Of a DNA stretch of 64,000 bases, positions 53,295 through 62,520 are shown piece after piece. The DNA lies in the NCBI RefSeq assembly GCF_002723955.1, contig NZ_BEWN01000006.1, forward strand, positions 83,469-147,468, written 5' to 3'. How positions within the stretch are numbered: position 1 is the stretch's first letter; each line of letters starts with the position of its first letter. Made by a program: the position numbers and the translations under genes. Source of the stretch: Gluconobacter frateurii (GTDB lineage Bacteria; Pseudomonadota; Alphaproteobacteria; Acetobacterales; Acetobacteraceae). A model generated the notes under the pieces. The model searched no databases. It saw nothing but the letters and a program-made list of their open reading frames with translations, and was not told where the DNA came from.

Positions 53295-53861
53295 ATGTCC
53301 AACAGCTTTAATACCCTGCAATTTCCTAACAACCGATCAAACCTCAAGCCCGGCTGGTTCATTGGCGTCGGCGCTGTCCTCGTCGTTCTGGGCCTGCTCG
53401 CCGCCTTCGATGCGGTCGCCACGACGCTGGCCAGCATGGTCCTCCTCGGCGTCCTTCTCATTATCGGTGGCGTCGCCCAGGTCGTGCAAAGCTTCGCACA
53501 TAGAGGGCTTCCTCTCCCCAACCAATGGCTGTCCGGTCTCGTTGGCGGCCTCTATATCCTGGGCGGCCTCCTTCTGATCGAAGAGCCAGCAACCGGCTCC
53601 GTCTTCATCACCGCCATCCTTGCCGGATGCCTGATCTTCGCCGGAATCAGTCGCGCCTTCTGGGCTGCCGGACACCGAGCCACCGGCGGATGGGGGCTAC
53701 TGGCCGTCAGCGGCATCCTAACGCTTCTGATCGGTATCCTGCTCTATATGACGCTTCCCTGGTCCGGCTTCTGGCTGATCGGAACCCTGATCGCCATAGA
53801 ACTCCTGATGGCCGGCGCCTCAGCTATCCTGTTTGGTATGTCCCTGCGTAACAGAGTCTGA
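53295..53861 (+). CDS. HdeD family membrane protein
   Basis: A 188-residue protein with six hydrophobic helices (GWFIGVGAVLVVLGLLAAFDAV, MVLLGVLLIIGGVAQVVQS and so on) in the layout of HdeD, an acid-resistance-linked inner-membrane protein in E. coli. ATG 53295 follows GGAG at good distance. Acid tolerance would suit an acetic acid bacterium, but the family's function is not firmly known. Confidence 0.8.
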   Translation: MSNSFNTLQFPNNRSNLKPGWFIGVGAVLVVLGLLAAFDAVATTLASMVLLGVLLIIGGVAQVVQSFAHRGLPLPNQWLSGLVGGLYILGGLLLIEEPATGSVFITAILAGCLIFAGISRAFWAAGHRATGGWGLLAVSGILTLLIGILLYMTLPWSGFWLIGTLIAIELLMAGASAILFGMSLRNRV

Positions 53862-53868
53862 TCACAAC

Positions 53869-53903
53869 AAAAAAAGCGCACCGGGATCACTCCCGATGTG
53901 CTT
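53869..53903 (-). terminator. Probable terminator of trpBA
   Basis: On the minus strand an imperfect hairpin (AAGCACATCGGGA, TCAC-type loop, partner with one mismatch and one G-T pair) is followed by a run of seven T. It lies 27 bases behind the trpA stop, between convergent trpA and the HdeD gene. Confidence 0.75.
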
Positions 53904-53930
53904 CCCAAACCTGAAACCAAAAACCGAAAA

Positions 53931-54743
53931 TCAGGCCCGAACCGCCGCCGATAACGCGATCAACTGCTCGAGAACAGCCGGAAGCGTCTTGCTCGTCGCC
54001 CGCCCCTCGGAAAGCGTCCCCGCCATCGTCTTGATCAAAGCGGACGCCACAACAGCCGCATCCCCAATCCGGGACGCCGCCCGCGCCTGCTCAGGCGTCG
54101 AAATCCCGAACCCGATCGCAACCGGCAGATCCGTCGCTTCCCGAATCTTCGGAAGAGCCTCTTCAAGCTGCGCCTGACTGGCACTCCCCGTCCCCGTGAT
54201 CCCTGTAATGCTCACATAATACACGAATCCAGACGCATCTTTCAGCACATGCAACAGACGCGTCCGGGATGTCGTCGGGGCTACAAGAGAGATAATATCC
54301 AGCCCGGCCGCCCGCGCATGAGCATCCAGCAGATCCGCCTCTTCCGTCGGCATATCAACGATAATGATGCCATCCACACCCGCCTGAACCGCATCAAAGC
54401 AGAATTCCGCCGGTCCATAGCTATCAATCGGGTTCAGATATCCCATCAGAATAATCGGCGTCTCGGCATCAGTCTCCCGGAAAGACCGCACCATTTCCAG
54501 CACGCCGCCCAACGTCGCCCCAGCCTTCAGCCCACGCAGTGCCGCCGCCTGAATTGTTGGACCATCCGCGGAAGGATCGGAGAACGGCACACCAATCTCG
54601 ATCAGATCAGCACCCGCAGCCGGCATAGCCTTCAGCAGCTCCAGTGAGGTCTCATAATTCGGATCAAACGCCTGAAGATACGGAATCAGAGCGCCCCGTC
54701 CCTCCGTCTTGAGGGCTTCAAAACGGGCTTTGATACGGCTCAC
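53931..54743 (-). CDS. trpA: Tryptophan synthase alpha chain
   Basis: TrpA cleaves indole-3-glycerol phosphate to indole, passed to TrpB. The catalytic Glu and Asp are in [19 protein letters not shown] and [19 protein letters not shown] forms the phosphate site. 270 residues from GTG 54743, which overlaps the trpB stop (GTGA). The reading frame goes 44 codons further up inside trpB, but those do not match the family. Confidence 0.95.
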   Translation of the reverse strand: MSRIKARFEALKTEGRGALIPYLQAFDPNYETSLELLKAMPAAGADLIEIGVPFSDPSADGPTIQAAALRGLKAGATLGGVLEMVRSFRETDAETPIILMGYLNPIDSYGPAEFCFDAVQAGVDGIIIVDMPTEEADLLDAHARAAGLDIISLVAPTTSRTRLLHVLKDASGFVYYVSITGITGTGSASQAQLEEALPKIREATDLPVAIGFGISTPEQARAASRIGDAAVVASALIKTMAGTLSEGRATSKTLPAVLEQLIALSAAVRA

Positions 54744-55966
54744 AGGTTCACTCCCAGATGGCTCGCGACAGTGAAGATATCCTTGTCTCCACGGCCGGAG
54801 ACGTTCAGCACGATGATCTTGTCCTTCGGCATCTCCGGAGCAATCTTCATCACATGCGCCAGTCCATGCGCGCATTCGAGCGCCGGAATGATACCTTCCG
54901 TCCGCGTCAGAAGCTGGAACGCATCCAACGCTTCCTGATCCGTCACACCAACATACTCGGCACGGCCAATATCATTCAGCCAGGAATGCTCAGGCCCAAT
55001 CCCTGGATAATCCAGCCCCGCACTGATCGAATGCGCCTCTTCGATCTGACCATGCTTGTCCTGAAGCAGATACGTCCGGTTGCCATGCAGCACCCCCGAA
55101 CGCCCACGGGAGATGGAGGCCGCCGTCTTACCAGAATCCAGTCCCAGCCCGGCAGCCTCCACACCAATCAGACGCACATCCGCATCATCAAGGAACGGAT
55201 GGAAAATCCCCATCGCATTGGAACCGCCACCAATGGCCGCAACAATCACATCCGGCAGACGCCCCTCAGCCCGGACAATCTGCTCCTTCACTTCCGTACC
55301 AATAATGGACTGGAAATCACGAACCATCTCAGGATACGGATGCGGCCCTGCAACCGTGCCCACCAGAAAATACGTATCTGCCACATTCGCAACCCAGTCG
55401 CGCATGGCCTCATTCATGGCATCCTTGAGCGTCCCGGCCCCAGCCGTTACCGGCTTTACCTCAGCCCCAAGGAGATGCATGCGGAATACGTTGGGCTTCT
55501 GACGCTCAACATCCGTCGCACCCATATAAATAACGCATTTCAGCCCAAAGAGCGCACAGACCGTCGCCGTCGCCACACCATGCTGGCCAGCGCCCGTCTC
55601 AGCCACAATCCGCGTCTTGCCCATCCGCCGCGCGAGCAGGATCTGGCCCATGACGTTGTTGAGCTTGTGGGAGCCCGTGTGGTTCAGTTCCTCACGCTTG
55701 AGATAAACCTTCGCACCACCCAGCTCTTCCGTCAGACGCTTCGCAAACCACAACGGGCTCGGACGGCCAACATAGTCCCGGTAATAATAATCCAGCTCCT
55801 CACGAAACGCCGGATCAGCCTGAGCCGCGCGATACGCTTCCTCCAGCTCAAGAACCAAAGGCATCAGCGTTTCCGCAACAAAGCGTCCACCGAAGACGCC
55901 AAACCGGCCGCGCTCGTCCGGTCCGGAGCGCAAGGAATTAGGCAAGGAAGATGATGGGGTCGTCAT
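54740..55966 (-). CDS. trpB: Tryptophan synthase beta chain
   Basis: PLP enzyme joining indole and serine. The PLP lysine is in [10 protein letters not shown], the phosphate site in [10 protein letters not shown], and [17 protein letters not shown] starts the conserved region. 408 residues from ATG 55966; the frame goes on upstream without family match. trpF is not adjacent here. Overlaps trpA by four bases. Confidence 0.95.
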   Translation of the reverse strand: MTTPSSSLPNSLRSGPDERGRFGVFGGRFVAETLMPLVLELEEAYRAAQADPAFREELDYYYRDYVGRPSPLWFAKRLTEELGGAKVYLKREELNHTGSHKLNNVMGQILLARRMGKTRIVAETGAGQHGVATATVCALFGLKCVIYMGATDVERQKPNVFRMHLLGAEVKPVTAGAGTLKDAMNEAMRDWVANVADTYFLVGTVAGPHPYPEMVRDFQSIIGTEVKEQIVRAEGRLPDVIVAAIGGGSNAMGIFHPFLDDADVRLIGVEAAGLGLDSGKTAASISRGRSGVLHGNRTYLLQDKHGQIEEAHSISAGLDYPGIGPEHSWLNDIGRAEYVGVTDQEALDAFQLLTRTEGIIPALECAHGLAHVMKIAPEMPKDKIIVLNVSGRGDKDIFTVASHLGVNL

Positions 55967-56143
55967 ACCGGGCTCTGTTCCGCTTAAAAGGCTGACCAGC
56001 GATACCAAGGCAGCGCAGGAACGTCCATCCACACATCCGCCAGGAAAACGTACCTTACCGAATCCCGACGCCCCCTTGCACGGAACGCCACCGCACGACA
56101 TGACTCAGCCTTTCCTTTTTCCCCGACCAAGGATCCCTGTCTG

Positions 56144-57193
56144 ATGCTTCTCGCCCGGCCTGCCGGCACACCGGCCCGCGAGATCGGCCCCGACGTCGAT
56201 ATCAATGACATCAACTGGATTGATCTCATCAATCCAACCCATGACGAAATCACAAAAGCCGAGACACTCCTTGGGGTCCACATTCCCACACAGGACGAAC
56301 TGGAAGAGATCGAAAGCTCCTCCCGCCACTACGAACGGGACCACTGCCTCTACCTTTCCACTCCCTTGGTGCGGCGCGCCGATGACGTCTCGTTCTCCAA
56401 GCCCGTCGGCTTCATCCTGACGGAAAAGAGAATCATCACGGTCCGCTATACGGACTATTTTGCCTTCGATCTCGTTGGCAGAAGACTGGCGGAATACCCC
56501 ACGGGAAAAATTTCCCCATCATCCACAGATCTTTTGGTCGAGCTCATCGAAGAAATCATCAATCGCCTTGCTGATATTCTTGAAGGCCTTGGCCGAACCC
56601 TCGATACCATCTCGCGTCGCGTCTTTAACGCCGAGCAACCCAGGGACCGCGCCCGTGTCGGCGCCATGCTCCGCGAAACCCTGCGCCGCCTCGGCTACGC
56701 CGGGGATCTGGCCTCAACAGTCCGTGATAGCCTTCTCGGCATCGACCGTGTCCGCATCTATCTGGAAGATTACATCAGCCAGAGCCTGCAAAAGGTAAAG
56801 GACCAGGGCACCTCCCCGCTGCCAACCAGAGACACAGCAGGCAAATCCCCAACCCCGGCTGACACATTCAAATCACGCCTGAAAGTCGCAGGACGCGACA
56901 TCGCTTCTCTCAGTGATTTCGATGCCCAGATCGTCAGCAAGGTCCAGTTCCTTCTGGATGCAACCCTGGGCTTCATCAGCATCGAACAGAACGACGGCAT
57001 GAAAGTCCTCACCGTCGCCAGCTCGATCGGAATCATGCCAACCCTGATCGCCGGCATCTACGGCATGAATTTCAAGGACATGCCAGAACTATCCTGGAAA
57101 TACGGCTACCCCTATGGATTGGCCCTTATGGTGCTGTCCATAATCTTGCCCCTCATCTGGTTCTGGCGCCGGGGCTGGTTCGGAACCCGCTAG
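56144..57193 (+). CDS. corA: CorA-type magnesium/cobalt transporter
   Basis: Pentameric inner-membrane Mg2+ channel, 349 residues. A long soluble N-terminal funnel is followed by the two C-terminal helices with the selectivity signature YGMNF and a basic end (WFWRRGWFGTR). AAGGA precedes the ATG. Its stop codon TAG shares the bases CTAG with the stop of the convergent DUF934 gene. Confidence 0.93.
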   Translation: MLLARPAGTPAREIGPDVDINDINWIDLINPTHDEITKAETLLGVHIPTQDELEEIESSSRHYERDHCLYLSTPLVRRADDVSFSKPVGFILTEKRIITVRYTDYFAFDLVGRRLAEYPTGKISPSSTDLLVELIEEIINRLADILEGLGRTLDTISRRVFNAEQPRDRARVGAMLRETLRRLGYAGDLASTVRDSLLGIDRVRIYLEDYISQSLQKVKDQGTSPLPTRDTAGKSPTPADTFKSRLKVAGRDIASLSDFDAQIVSKVQFLLDATLGFISIEQNDGMKVLTVASSIGIMPTLIAGIYGMNFKDMPELSWKYGYPYGLALMVLSIILPLIWFWRRGWFGTR

Positions 57194-57630
57194 GTTTCTT
57201 CCTCAACTCGCAAACCAGCACCAACCGGCCGCGAAGGCAGCACGGAACGCTGATAGGCCACCGGAAAACGGTGCAACTGCCGCTCCCAGAGTTCCGGATC
57301 GCTTCCTTCCGGCAGCACAACACTGTCCACACCACAACGCTTCAGAAACGCTGCCTGATCGGGCAGCACATGTCCCTCAGCACGAATTTCCCCGGAAAAC
57401 CGAAGATATTCCCGCAGTTCCCGCGCCTGCGTAAAAATGCGTCCGTCCCGGAAGATCGGAAACCGGAGAACAACAAGTTCAAGCCGGTTCAGATAAGGCT
57501 TCAGCGCCGCCGGATCATCCGCAATATCCAGCAATACCGCCCGCACATCCGTGTTCTCGGCAAGCTCCGGAAGCGTCACCAGAGACTCATGAACCTTTGC
57601 CGTCCGTTCACCCAGTTCAAACAGTCTCAT
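57190..57630 (-). CDS. DUF934 protein of the sulfite reductase operon
   Basis: A 146-residue protein of the DUF934 family, which is regularly found behind assimilatory sulfite reductase genes (often called oxidoreductase accessory). DVRAVLLDIADDPAALKPYLNRLELVVLRFPIFRDGRIFTQARELRE and GEIRAEGHVLPDQAAFLKRCGVD are the conserved part. ATG 57630 sits behind a perfect AAGGAGG and overlaps the cysI end by 14 bases. No enzyme activity is known. Confidence 0.85.
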   Translation of the reverse strand: MRLFELGERTAKVHESLVTLPELAENTDVRAVLLDIADDPAALKPYLNRLELVVLRFPIFRDGRIFTQARELREYLRFSGEIRAEGHVLPDQAAFLKRCGVDSVVLPEGSDPELWERQLHRFPVAYQRSVLPSRPVGAGLRVEEET

Positions 57631-59290
57631 AAGCCGCCTCCTTGAATGGAGCATCCCCAAGCCGGTCCAAAGTATCGAGGAAAGTCTCGCCTTTCTGCCG
57701 GATCCCGAGATACCGATCTACAAGCCTTGCAATCGCATCAACCGTATCGTCTTCCGGCAACGCCGGCCCCAGAATCGTGCCGATCGAGGCCCCGTTCTCC
57801 GCCCGTCCGCCAAGCGTGATCTGGAAGAACTCCTCACCGCGCTTGTCCACCCCTAGCAGCCCGATATGGCCTGCATGATGATGCCCACACGCATTGATGC
57901 AGCCGGAAATATTGATCCGAAGCGCGCCAATCTCCGCCTGAAGAGACGCATCCCCAAACCGCGCACCAAGCTTCTGTGCAATCGGGATCGACCGCGCATT
58001 CGCAAGCGCACAGTAATCCAGCCCCGGGCAAGCCACGATATCCCCAATCAACCCGATATTGGCAGACGCCAGATCGACCTCTTTCAGGCTGCTCCACAGA
58101 GCATACAAACGATCCTGCCGCACATGCCCCAGAACAATGTTCTGAAGATGAGTGATTCTCAGTTCGCCAAAAGAATACTCATCCGCCAGATCCGCCAGAC
58201 GATCCATCTGCGCAGACGTCGCATCTCCCGGAATTCCGCCAGCAGGCTTGAGTGACACAACCGCAATGATATGCCCGGCCTCACGATGGGGATGTGTATT
58301 GCTCCGAACCCACAGATCAAATTCTGGGTTTTCCCGACGTTTGCTCGCCAATTCCTGAGCAGCATTGTCCGGCGCAGACAATTCGGGAACCGCAAAACGG
58401 GCCTGAATCGCATCCACCATTTCGGGCGTCAGGCGATAATGCTCCAAGTCCATCTGAGCCAGTTCAGCCTCAACAGCTTCCCGATAAGCGTCAATACCTA
58501 AAGCCTGAACAAGAATCTTGATGCGCGCTTTGTAGATATTATCCCGCCGGCCATGCGCGTTATAAACGCGAACAATCGCCTCAAGCGTTGCAAGCAGCCG
58601 CTCCTCAGGCACAGCATCAAAGATTTCCTGCCCGATAATCGGAGTGCGCCCGAGTCCACCGCCAACAAAAATGCGGAAAACCGTCCGGCCATCGTCTCCC
58701 GGTCGCGCCAGAATACCGATATCATGGAAGCGCGCTGCCACACGGTCATGCGGGCTCCCCGAAATGGCAATCTTGAACTTACGCGGCAGGAACGTGAATT
58801 CCGGATGCAGCGTTGACCACTGCCTCAGAATTTCAGCATGAATTCGCGGATCAACAAGCTCATCCGCCGCCGCACCGGCAAATTCATCGGACGTCACATT
58901 CCGAATGCAGTTTCCGCTGGTCTGAATGGCATGCATATCCACACTGGCCAGATCGCGCAGAATATCGGGCGTTTCTTCCAGCTTGATCCAGTTGAACTGA
59001 ATATTCTGCCGGGTCGTAAAGTGTCCGTAATCCCGATCATACCGGCGAGCAATATGCGCGAACATCCGCATCTGCTTGCTATCAATCGTGCCATAAGGAA
59101 TGGCAATACGCAGCATGTAGGCATGAAGCTGAAGATACAGACCGTTCATCAGCCGAAGCGGCTTGAACTCATCTTCGCTCAGACTACCGTCAATACGACG
59201 AGCCACCTGCTCAGAAAACTCAGCGATCCGGGCTTCCAGAAAATCGCGGTCAACCTGATCGTACTGATAATGGCCGACAGGAACACTCAC
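57617..59290 (-). CDS. cysI: Nitrite/sulfite reductase, siroheme-[4Fe-4S] subunit
   Basis: A 557-residue assimilatory sulfite reductase (hemoprotein type). Ligands of the coupled siroheme and iron-sulfur cluster are in CPGLDYC and GCINACGHH; the first half shows FTTRQNIQFNWIKLEETPDIL and SGNCIRNVTSDEFAG. It makes sulfide for cysteine synthesis. A GTG start overlaps the DUF2849 stop (GTGA). Flanking DUF2849 and DUF934 genes favour sulfite rather than nitrite as substrate. Confidence 0.92.
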   Translation of the reverse strand: MSVPVGHYQYDQVDRDFLEARIAEFSEQVARRIDGSLSEDEFKPLRLMNGLYLQLHAYMLRIAIPYGTIDSKQMRMFAHIARRYDRDYGHFTTRQNIQFNWIKLEETPDILRDLASVDMHAIQTSGNCIRNVTSDEFAGAAADELVDPRIHAEILRQWSTLHPEFTFLPRKFKIAISGSPHDRVAARFHDIGILARPGDDGRTVFRIFVGGGLGRTPIIGQEIFDAVPEERLLATLEAIVRVYNAHGRRDNIYKARIKILVQALGIDAYREAVEAELAQMDLEHYRLTPEMVDAIQARFAVPELSAPDNAAQELASKRRENPEFDLWVRSNTHPHREAGHIIAVVSLKPAGGIPGDATSAQMDRLADLADEYSFGELRITHLQNIVLGHVRQDRLYALWSSLKEVDLASANIGLIGDIVACPGLDYCALANARSIPIAQKLGARFGDASLQAEIGALRINISGCINACGHHHAGHIGLLGVDKRGEEFFQITLGGRAENGASIGTILGPALPEDDTVDAIARLVDRYLGIRQKGETFLDTLDRLGDAPFKEAAYETV

Positions 59291-59604
59291 TGCACGGTCT
59301 CCACTGCAAATTCCGGATGTACGGTGGGGCCATGCGCCCGAATACGCTCGCGCACCGTCACCGGCTCGGGCGGATCAACATCTCTCACCGCCACTTCATA
59401 CACACCAACAACGCCATCTGCCTGGGCACGGGCCTGAGCTAGGTCCAGCACATCACTTACCCCTTCGGCATCAAGCTTTTCAGCAGCGCCAATGACAGGC
59501 TGCCATTGCCCCAACCGATCCCGCCACACGATCGTTCCATCCAGAAGGCGATTGGCCGTCAGCACGAGCTTCTCACCCGCACCAACACGTACTGGTCGTT
59601 TCAT
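59287..59604 (-). CDS. DUF2849 protein, first gene of the sulfite reductase operon
   Basis: A 105-residue protein of the DUF2849 family, found next to alphaproteobacterial sulfite reductase. Core: VLTANRLLDGTIVWRDRLGQW and LDLAQARAQADGVVGVYEVAV. ATG 59604 has GGAGG upstream; the frame runs on but without match. Function unknown. It precedes cysI with a GTGA overlap. Confidence 0.85.
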   Translation of the reverse strand: MKRPVRVGAGEKLVLTANRLLDGTIVWRDRLGQWQPVIGAAEKLDAEGVSDVLDLAQARAQADGVVGVYEVAVRDVDPPEPVTVRERIRAHGPTVHPEFAVETVQ

Positions 59605-59740
59605 GAGGCCCTCCGCTGAAACAGAACTGACGTCAGCTGCGTCTCCACACAAAGCACAGGCGCGTATCTCTGAGACCTTCTCATTATAAAGAAGCTCGCA
59701 TCAAAAAATTCCAAAAACCGTGCGCCCGACAGAACGAAAG

Positions 59741-59787
59741 ATAATTCACCATAACGCTTAAAATAATGATCTATTATGGTGAATTAT
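59741..59787. promoter_or_regulatory. 14-bp inverted repeat upstream of the sulfite reductase operon
   Basis: ATAATTCACCATAA and its exact reverse complement are 19 bases apart, about 137 bases upstream of the DUF2849 start and just behind the Rrf2 gene. The spacing puts both arms on nearly the same face of the helix. Likely operator of the Rrf2 protein; alternatively a transcript hairpin. Confidence 0.6.
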
Positions 59788-59840
59788 CCAACCTCTATCG
59801 TTGGATTTTTGTGATATTTTTTTATTACTATTTTATTTTG

Positions 59841-60287
59841 TTATATAGAAAAGGAGATCGGCGCCCGGCTCGGCCGCTGCATTCCTGCCTCTTCGGCCTG
59901 CCGTAGCAGCCCTTCCAAGGTCACAGCCTCCATTTTCTTGGCCAGTTCTGCATTCATCACAGACCAGAAAGGTTCCAGAACCTTCTCTACGAGAGGATTC
60001 GCAGCTTCACCTTCTGCGACACGGTCTTCAGTCACAGCCTGAACGATTTCATGCAGGGTGATCGTCCGGGGTGGCCGACCAAGCCGATATCCGCCTTTCG
60101 GCCCCCTAACACTATCAAGCAGCTTTTCCCGTGAAAGAGCCTGCAAAACCGACTCGATTCCACGCCGTAGCATATTACCCCGCTTGGCAATATCAGCACC
60201 GCTCACCACACCGGAGCGCCCCGCATGAAAAGCAACATCCAGCATGATTGAAACTGCTGTCAGGGCACGATCACGACGGAGATACAT
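59841..60287 (-). CDS. Rrf2-family transcriptional regulator without cysteines
   Basis: A 148-residue regulator from ATG 60287; the longer frame to 60377 has no support. MYLRRDRALTAVSIMLDVAFHAGRSGVVSGADIAKRG and SREKLLDSVRGPKGGYRLGRPP are Rrf2 signatures (winged HTH). Unlike IscR or NsrR it holds no cysteine, so it should not bind an Fe-S cluster in the usual way and is closer to CymR. It lies upstream of the sulfite reductase operon, which it probably controls. Confidence 0.85.
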   Translation of the reverse strand: MYLRRDRALTAVSIMLDVAFHAGRSGVVSGADIAKRGNMLRRGIESVLQALSREKLLDSVRGPKGGYRLGRPPRTITLHEIVQAVTEDRVAEGEAANPLVEKVLEPFWSVMNAELAKKMEAVTLEGLLRQAEEAGMQRPSRAPISFSI

Positions 60288-60411
60288 GAATTTTCCGAAT
60301 TCTACGTGAAAGAAAGAGCTCTTGAATAACTCGCGATACTCATTCGTGTATCTGGGTCTTTCAGACTGCCCTGTCAATCACTGGAGCCGGACAAAGTCCC
60401 AATTCGGCCCT

Positions 60412-61536
60412 TCATTGGGTATATTCGCGATAATACCGCCCTCCCAGAGACGTCAGAACTTCATATCCGATCGTCCCCGCGGCGGCGGCCACATCATCTA
60501 CACTCCTGCGAGCACCAATGAGATCAACATGCATATCTGCATGCAGCAGGGCCTCCGGTACATCAGATACATCCAGCGCCAGAGAATCCATAGAGACACG
60601 CCCAACAATCGGAAGCCTGATATCCCCAAACCAGGCACACCCCTTCCCACCATTTTGTCGAGAAAACCCATCCGCATACCCGACAGCAACAGTCGCGATA
60701 CGACGAGGCCCTTGCGGCTGATAGGTCAAACCATACCCAACACCATCACCTGCATCGACGTTTCTTAACTGAAGAACCCGAGCCTGAAGCCGGACAACCT
60801 GTTTCAGAGGGTTAGTGTCGTCACTATTGGGTGCAATTCCGTACAGCGCGGCCCCAGGACGAACCAACCCCATATGATAAGCAGACCCAAGAAATATTCC
60901 TGATGAAGCCGAGAGACTTAAAGGAGCCGAAGGAAGATAAGCCGTCATCTCCAGCAGTCTCTGCCGCTGCATTTCGTTTGCAGGATTTTTCGGCTCATCC
61001 GCACACGCAAGATGACTCATAACGAGATTTGTACGGATACCCTTCAAGTAGTCAGGGTCAGCCGCCAGAGTCTGAACATCTTTTAAAGACAGTCCAAACC
61101 GAGACATCCCACTATCCACCTGAAGCACTGCATCCAGCGCGCCTTGTTGGCGAATAACCTCTTTTTTCCAGAGATCAACCTGCTCCAGACTGTTCAGAAC
61201 AGGCCGCAAATCAAAATAAACACACTCAGCCGCCGCATCAGGCCGTGGCCCATGCAGAACAGTAATCCGCGCTTCTGCTGAAACAATCTTGCGAAGCGCG
61301 ATCCCCTCATCAACATGCGCGACGAAGAATTCGCGTGCTCCGGCTTTTTCCAGGACAGGAGCAACCTGCTCCGCTCCCAGACCGTAAGCGTCAGCTTTGA
61401 CAACCGCCGCACACACTGCCGTATTCGCTTTGTCACATAACAGGCGATAGTTACTGGCGATAGCAGCCAGATCAACTGTCAGCGTCGCCCCAGCGCGAGA
61501 TGCGGGCCACAGATGCGGGCCAGATAAGATCGTCAT
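60412..61536 (-). CDS. alr: Alanine racemase
   Basis: PLP enzyme interconverting L- and D-alanine for peptidoglycan. The PLP lysine is Lys47 in VVKADAYGLG and the second catalytic Tyr is in GVGYGLTYQ; SMDSLALDVSDVP ends the second domain. 374 residues. A divergent Lrp-type gene starts 111 bases away and may regulate it. Confidence 0.95.
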   Translation of the reverse strand: MTILSGPHLWPASRAGATLTVDLAAIASNYRLLCDKANTAVCAAVVKADAYGLGAEQVAPVLEKAGAREFFVAHVDEGIALRKIVSAEARITVLHGPRPDAAAECVYFDLRPVLNSLEQVDLWKKEVIRQQGALDAVLQVDSGMSRFGLSLKDVQTLAADPDYLKGIRTNLVMSHLACADEPKNPANEMQRQRLLEMTAYLPSAPLSLSASSGIFLGSAYHMGLVRPGAALYGIAPNSDDTNPLKQVVRLQARVLQLRNVDAGDGVGYGLTYQPQGPRRIATVAVGYADGFSRQNGGKGCAWFGDIRLPIVGRVSMDSLALDVSDVPEALLHADMHVDLIGARRSVDDVAAAAGTIGYEVLTSLGGRYYREYTQ

Positions 61537-61647
61537 GGATTTATCTTACCCATATCGTAATAAAATTTCCTGCATTTCTTCAGCATATTCTTCAGGTGAA
61601 AATCCGATATATGCATTATATGCGCAGAAAAGACGGAAAATTGTGAC

Positions 61648-62112
61648 ATGATCTTCGACCGAACCACAGAATCGATTCTTCGTCTACTCCAGCATGATGG
61701 CCGCATGAGCAACGCAGACCTGGCGGAGCGTGTGGGTCTCTCCCCCTCAGCATGCCTGAGGCGCGTTAAAATGCTGGAGGAAAAAGGCATCATTCGCGGA
61801 TACCATGCCGTCATCGACGATCGCTCTGTTCATAATCTGACGACTGTCATCGTTCAGATAACCTTAGAACGCCTGACAGACGAATCCTTACGCCGCTTTG
61901 AAGCCCGGATCAAAGAATGTGCGGATATTCGCGAATGCTATCTTATGACAGGAGAAGCCGATTATCTCCTGCATGTCGCCGCTCGAGACCTCGCAGACTA
62001 CGAGCGTATCCACAAAGAAGAACTTTCCCGTCTCCCGGGCGTGGTCCGGATCCAAAGCAATTTTGCGATCAGGCCTGTCGTACAACGGTGGAGTGGCACA
62101 CTTTCTCCCTGA
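61648..62112 (+). CDS. Lrp/AsnC-family regulator
   Basis: A 154-residue amino-acid-responsive regulator. N-terminal HTH: SILRLLQHDGRMSNADLAERVGLSPSACLRRVKMLEEKGIIRGY; C-terminal RAM ligand domain: ECYLMTGEADYLLHVAARDLADYERIHKEEL. Divergent from alr; many such pairs control alanine or other amino-acid genes. Ligand unknown. Confidence 0.9.
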   Translation: MIFDRTTESILRLLQHDGRMSNADLAERVGLSPSACLRRVKMLEEKGIIRGYHAVIDDRSVHNLTTVIVQITLERLTDESLRRFEARIKECADIRECYLMTGEADYLLHVAARDLADYERIHKEELSRLPGVVRIQSNFAIRPVVQRWSGTLSP

Positions 62113-62164
62113 AAGCAGACATGAACAAATGCTCACATGTCCAAAATTTAAACCGAAATGCGTT

Positions 62165-62181
62165 TGCGAACCACTCTCAAC
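62165..62181 (+). promoter_or_regulatory. Iron-box-like sequence upstream of bfd
   Basis: TGCGAACCACTCTCAAC matches the box before the siderophore receptor (TGCGAATTATTCTCAAT) at 13 of 17 positions and lies about 50 bases before the bfd start. It is weakly symmetric, so its strength is doubtful. Confidence 0.5.
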
Positions 62182-62231
62182 TAACATATATAAAATCTAT
62201 CGCATCCTTTTCAGGACACCACGAGCAGCTA

Positions 62232-62471
62232 ATGATCATTTGTTCATGTAACGCTCTTTCGCATAAAGATGTCGAATCGGCGATTGACGCCGGAGCCTCC
62301 AAGCCCTCAGACATCTATTCAGCACGTAAATGCCGTGCTCAATGCGGAAACTGCGTTCCTGGTATGGTGTGCCTTCTCAAGCAGGCCTTAAAGGATCGAA
62401 GAAAACTCCAAGTTGCAGTATCTCAGACGTCCATTATTCCAAAAGCGACAGAACAAGCTGCCTATCTCTGA
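62232..62471 (+). CDS. bfd: Bacterioferritin-associated ferredoxin
   Basis: A 79-residue BFD-like [2Fe-2S] protein: CSC near the start and CGNC later (ARKCRAQCGNCVPG) give the ligands, with a helix-rich fold. It reduces the iron core of bacterioferritin for iron release. The ATG at 62232 starts MIICSCNALSHKDVE, the family start. It faces bfr across the terminator at 62482. Confidence 0.9.
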   Translation: MIICSCNALSHKDVESAIDAGASKPSDIYSARKCRAQCGNCVPGMVCLLKQALKDRRKLQVAVSQTSIIPKATEQAAYL

Positions 62472-62481
62472 TCCCAATAAA

Positions 62482-62511
62482 AAAATACCCGGAAGAAACT
62501 CCGGGTATTTT
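62482..62511. terminator. Perfect 12-bp bidirectional terminator between bfd and bfr
   Basis: AAAATACCCGGA, loop AGAAAC, exact complement ending TTTT. With T-runs on both strands it serves both convergent genes. Confidence 0.92.
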
Positions 62512-62520
62512 GAAAACGCT

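Noticed and set aside
52115..53311. 398-codon plus-strand reading frame
   Set aside because: Antisense to accD, with no family features.
54758..55954. 398-codon plus-strand reading frame
   Set aside because: Antisense to trpB; the translation is rich in Arg, His and Ile and looks like a shadow.
59787..59811. ATCCAAC/GTTGGAT hairpin with T-run as a plus-strand terminator
   Set aside because: No plus-strand gene ends there, so it is probably part of the regulatory region or chance.
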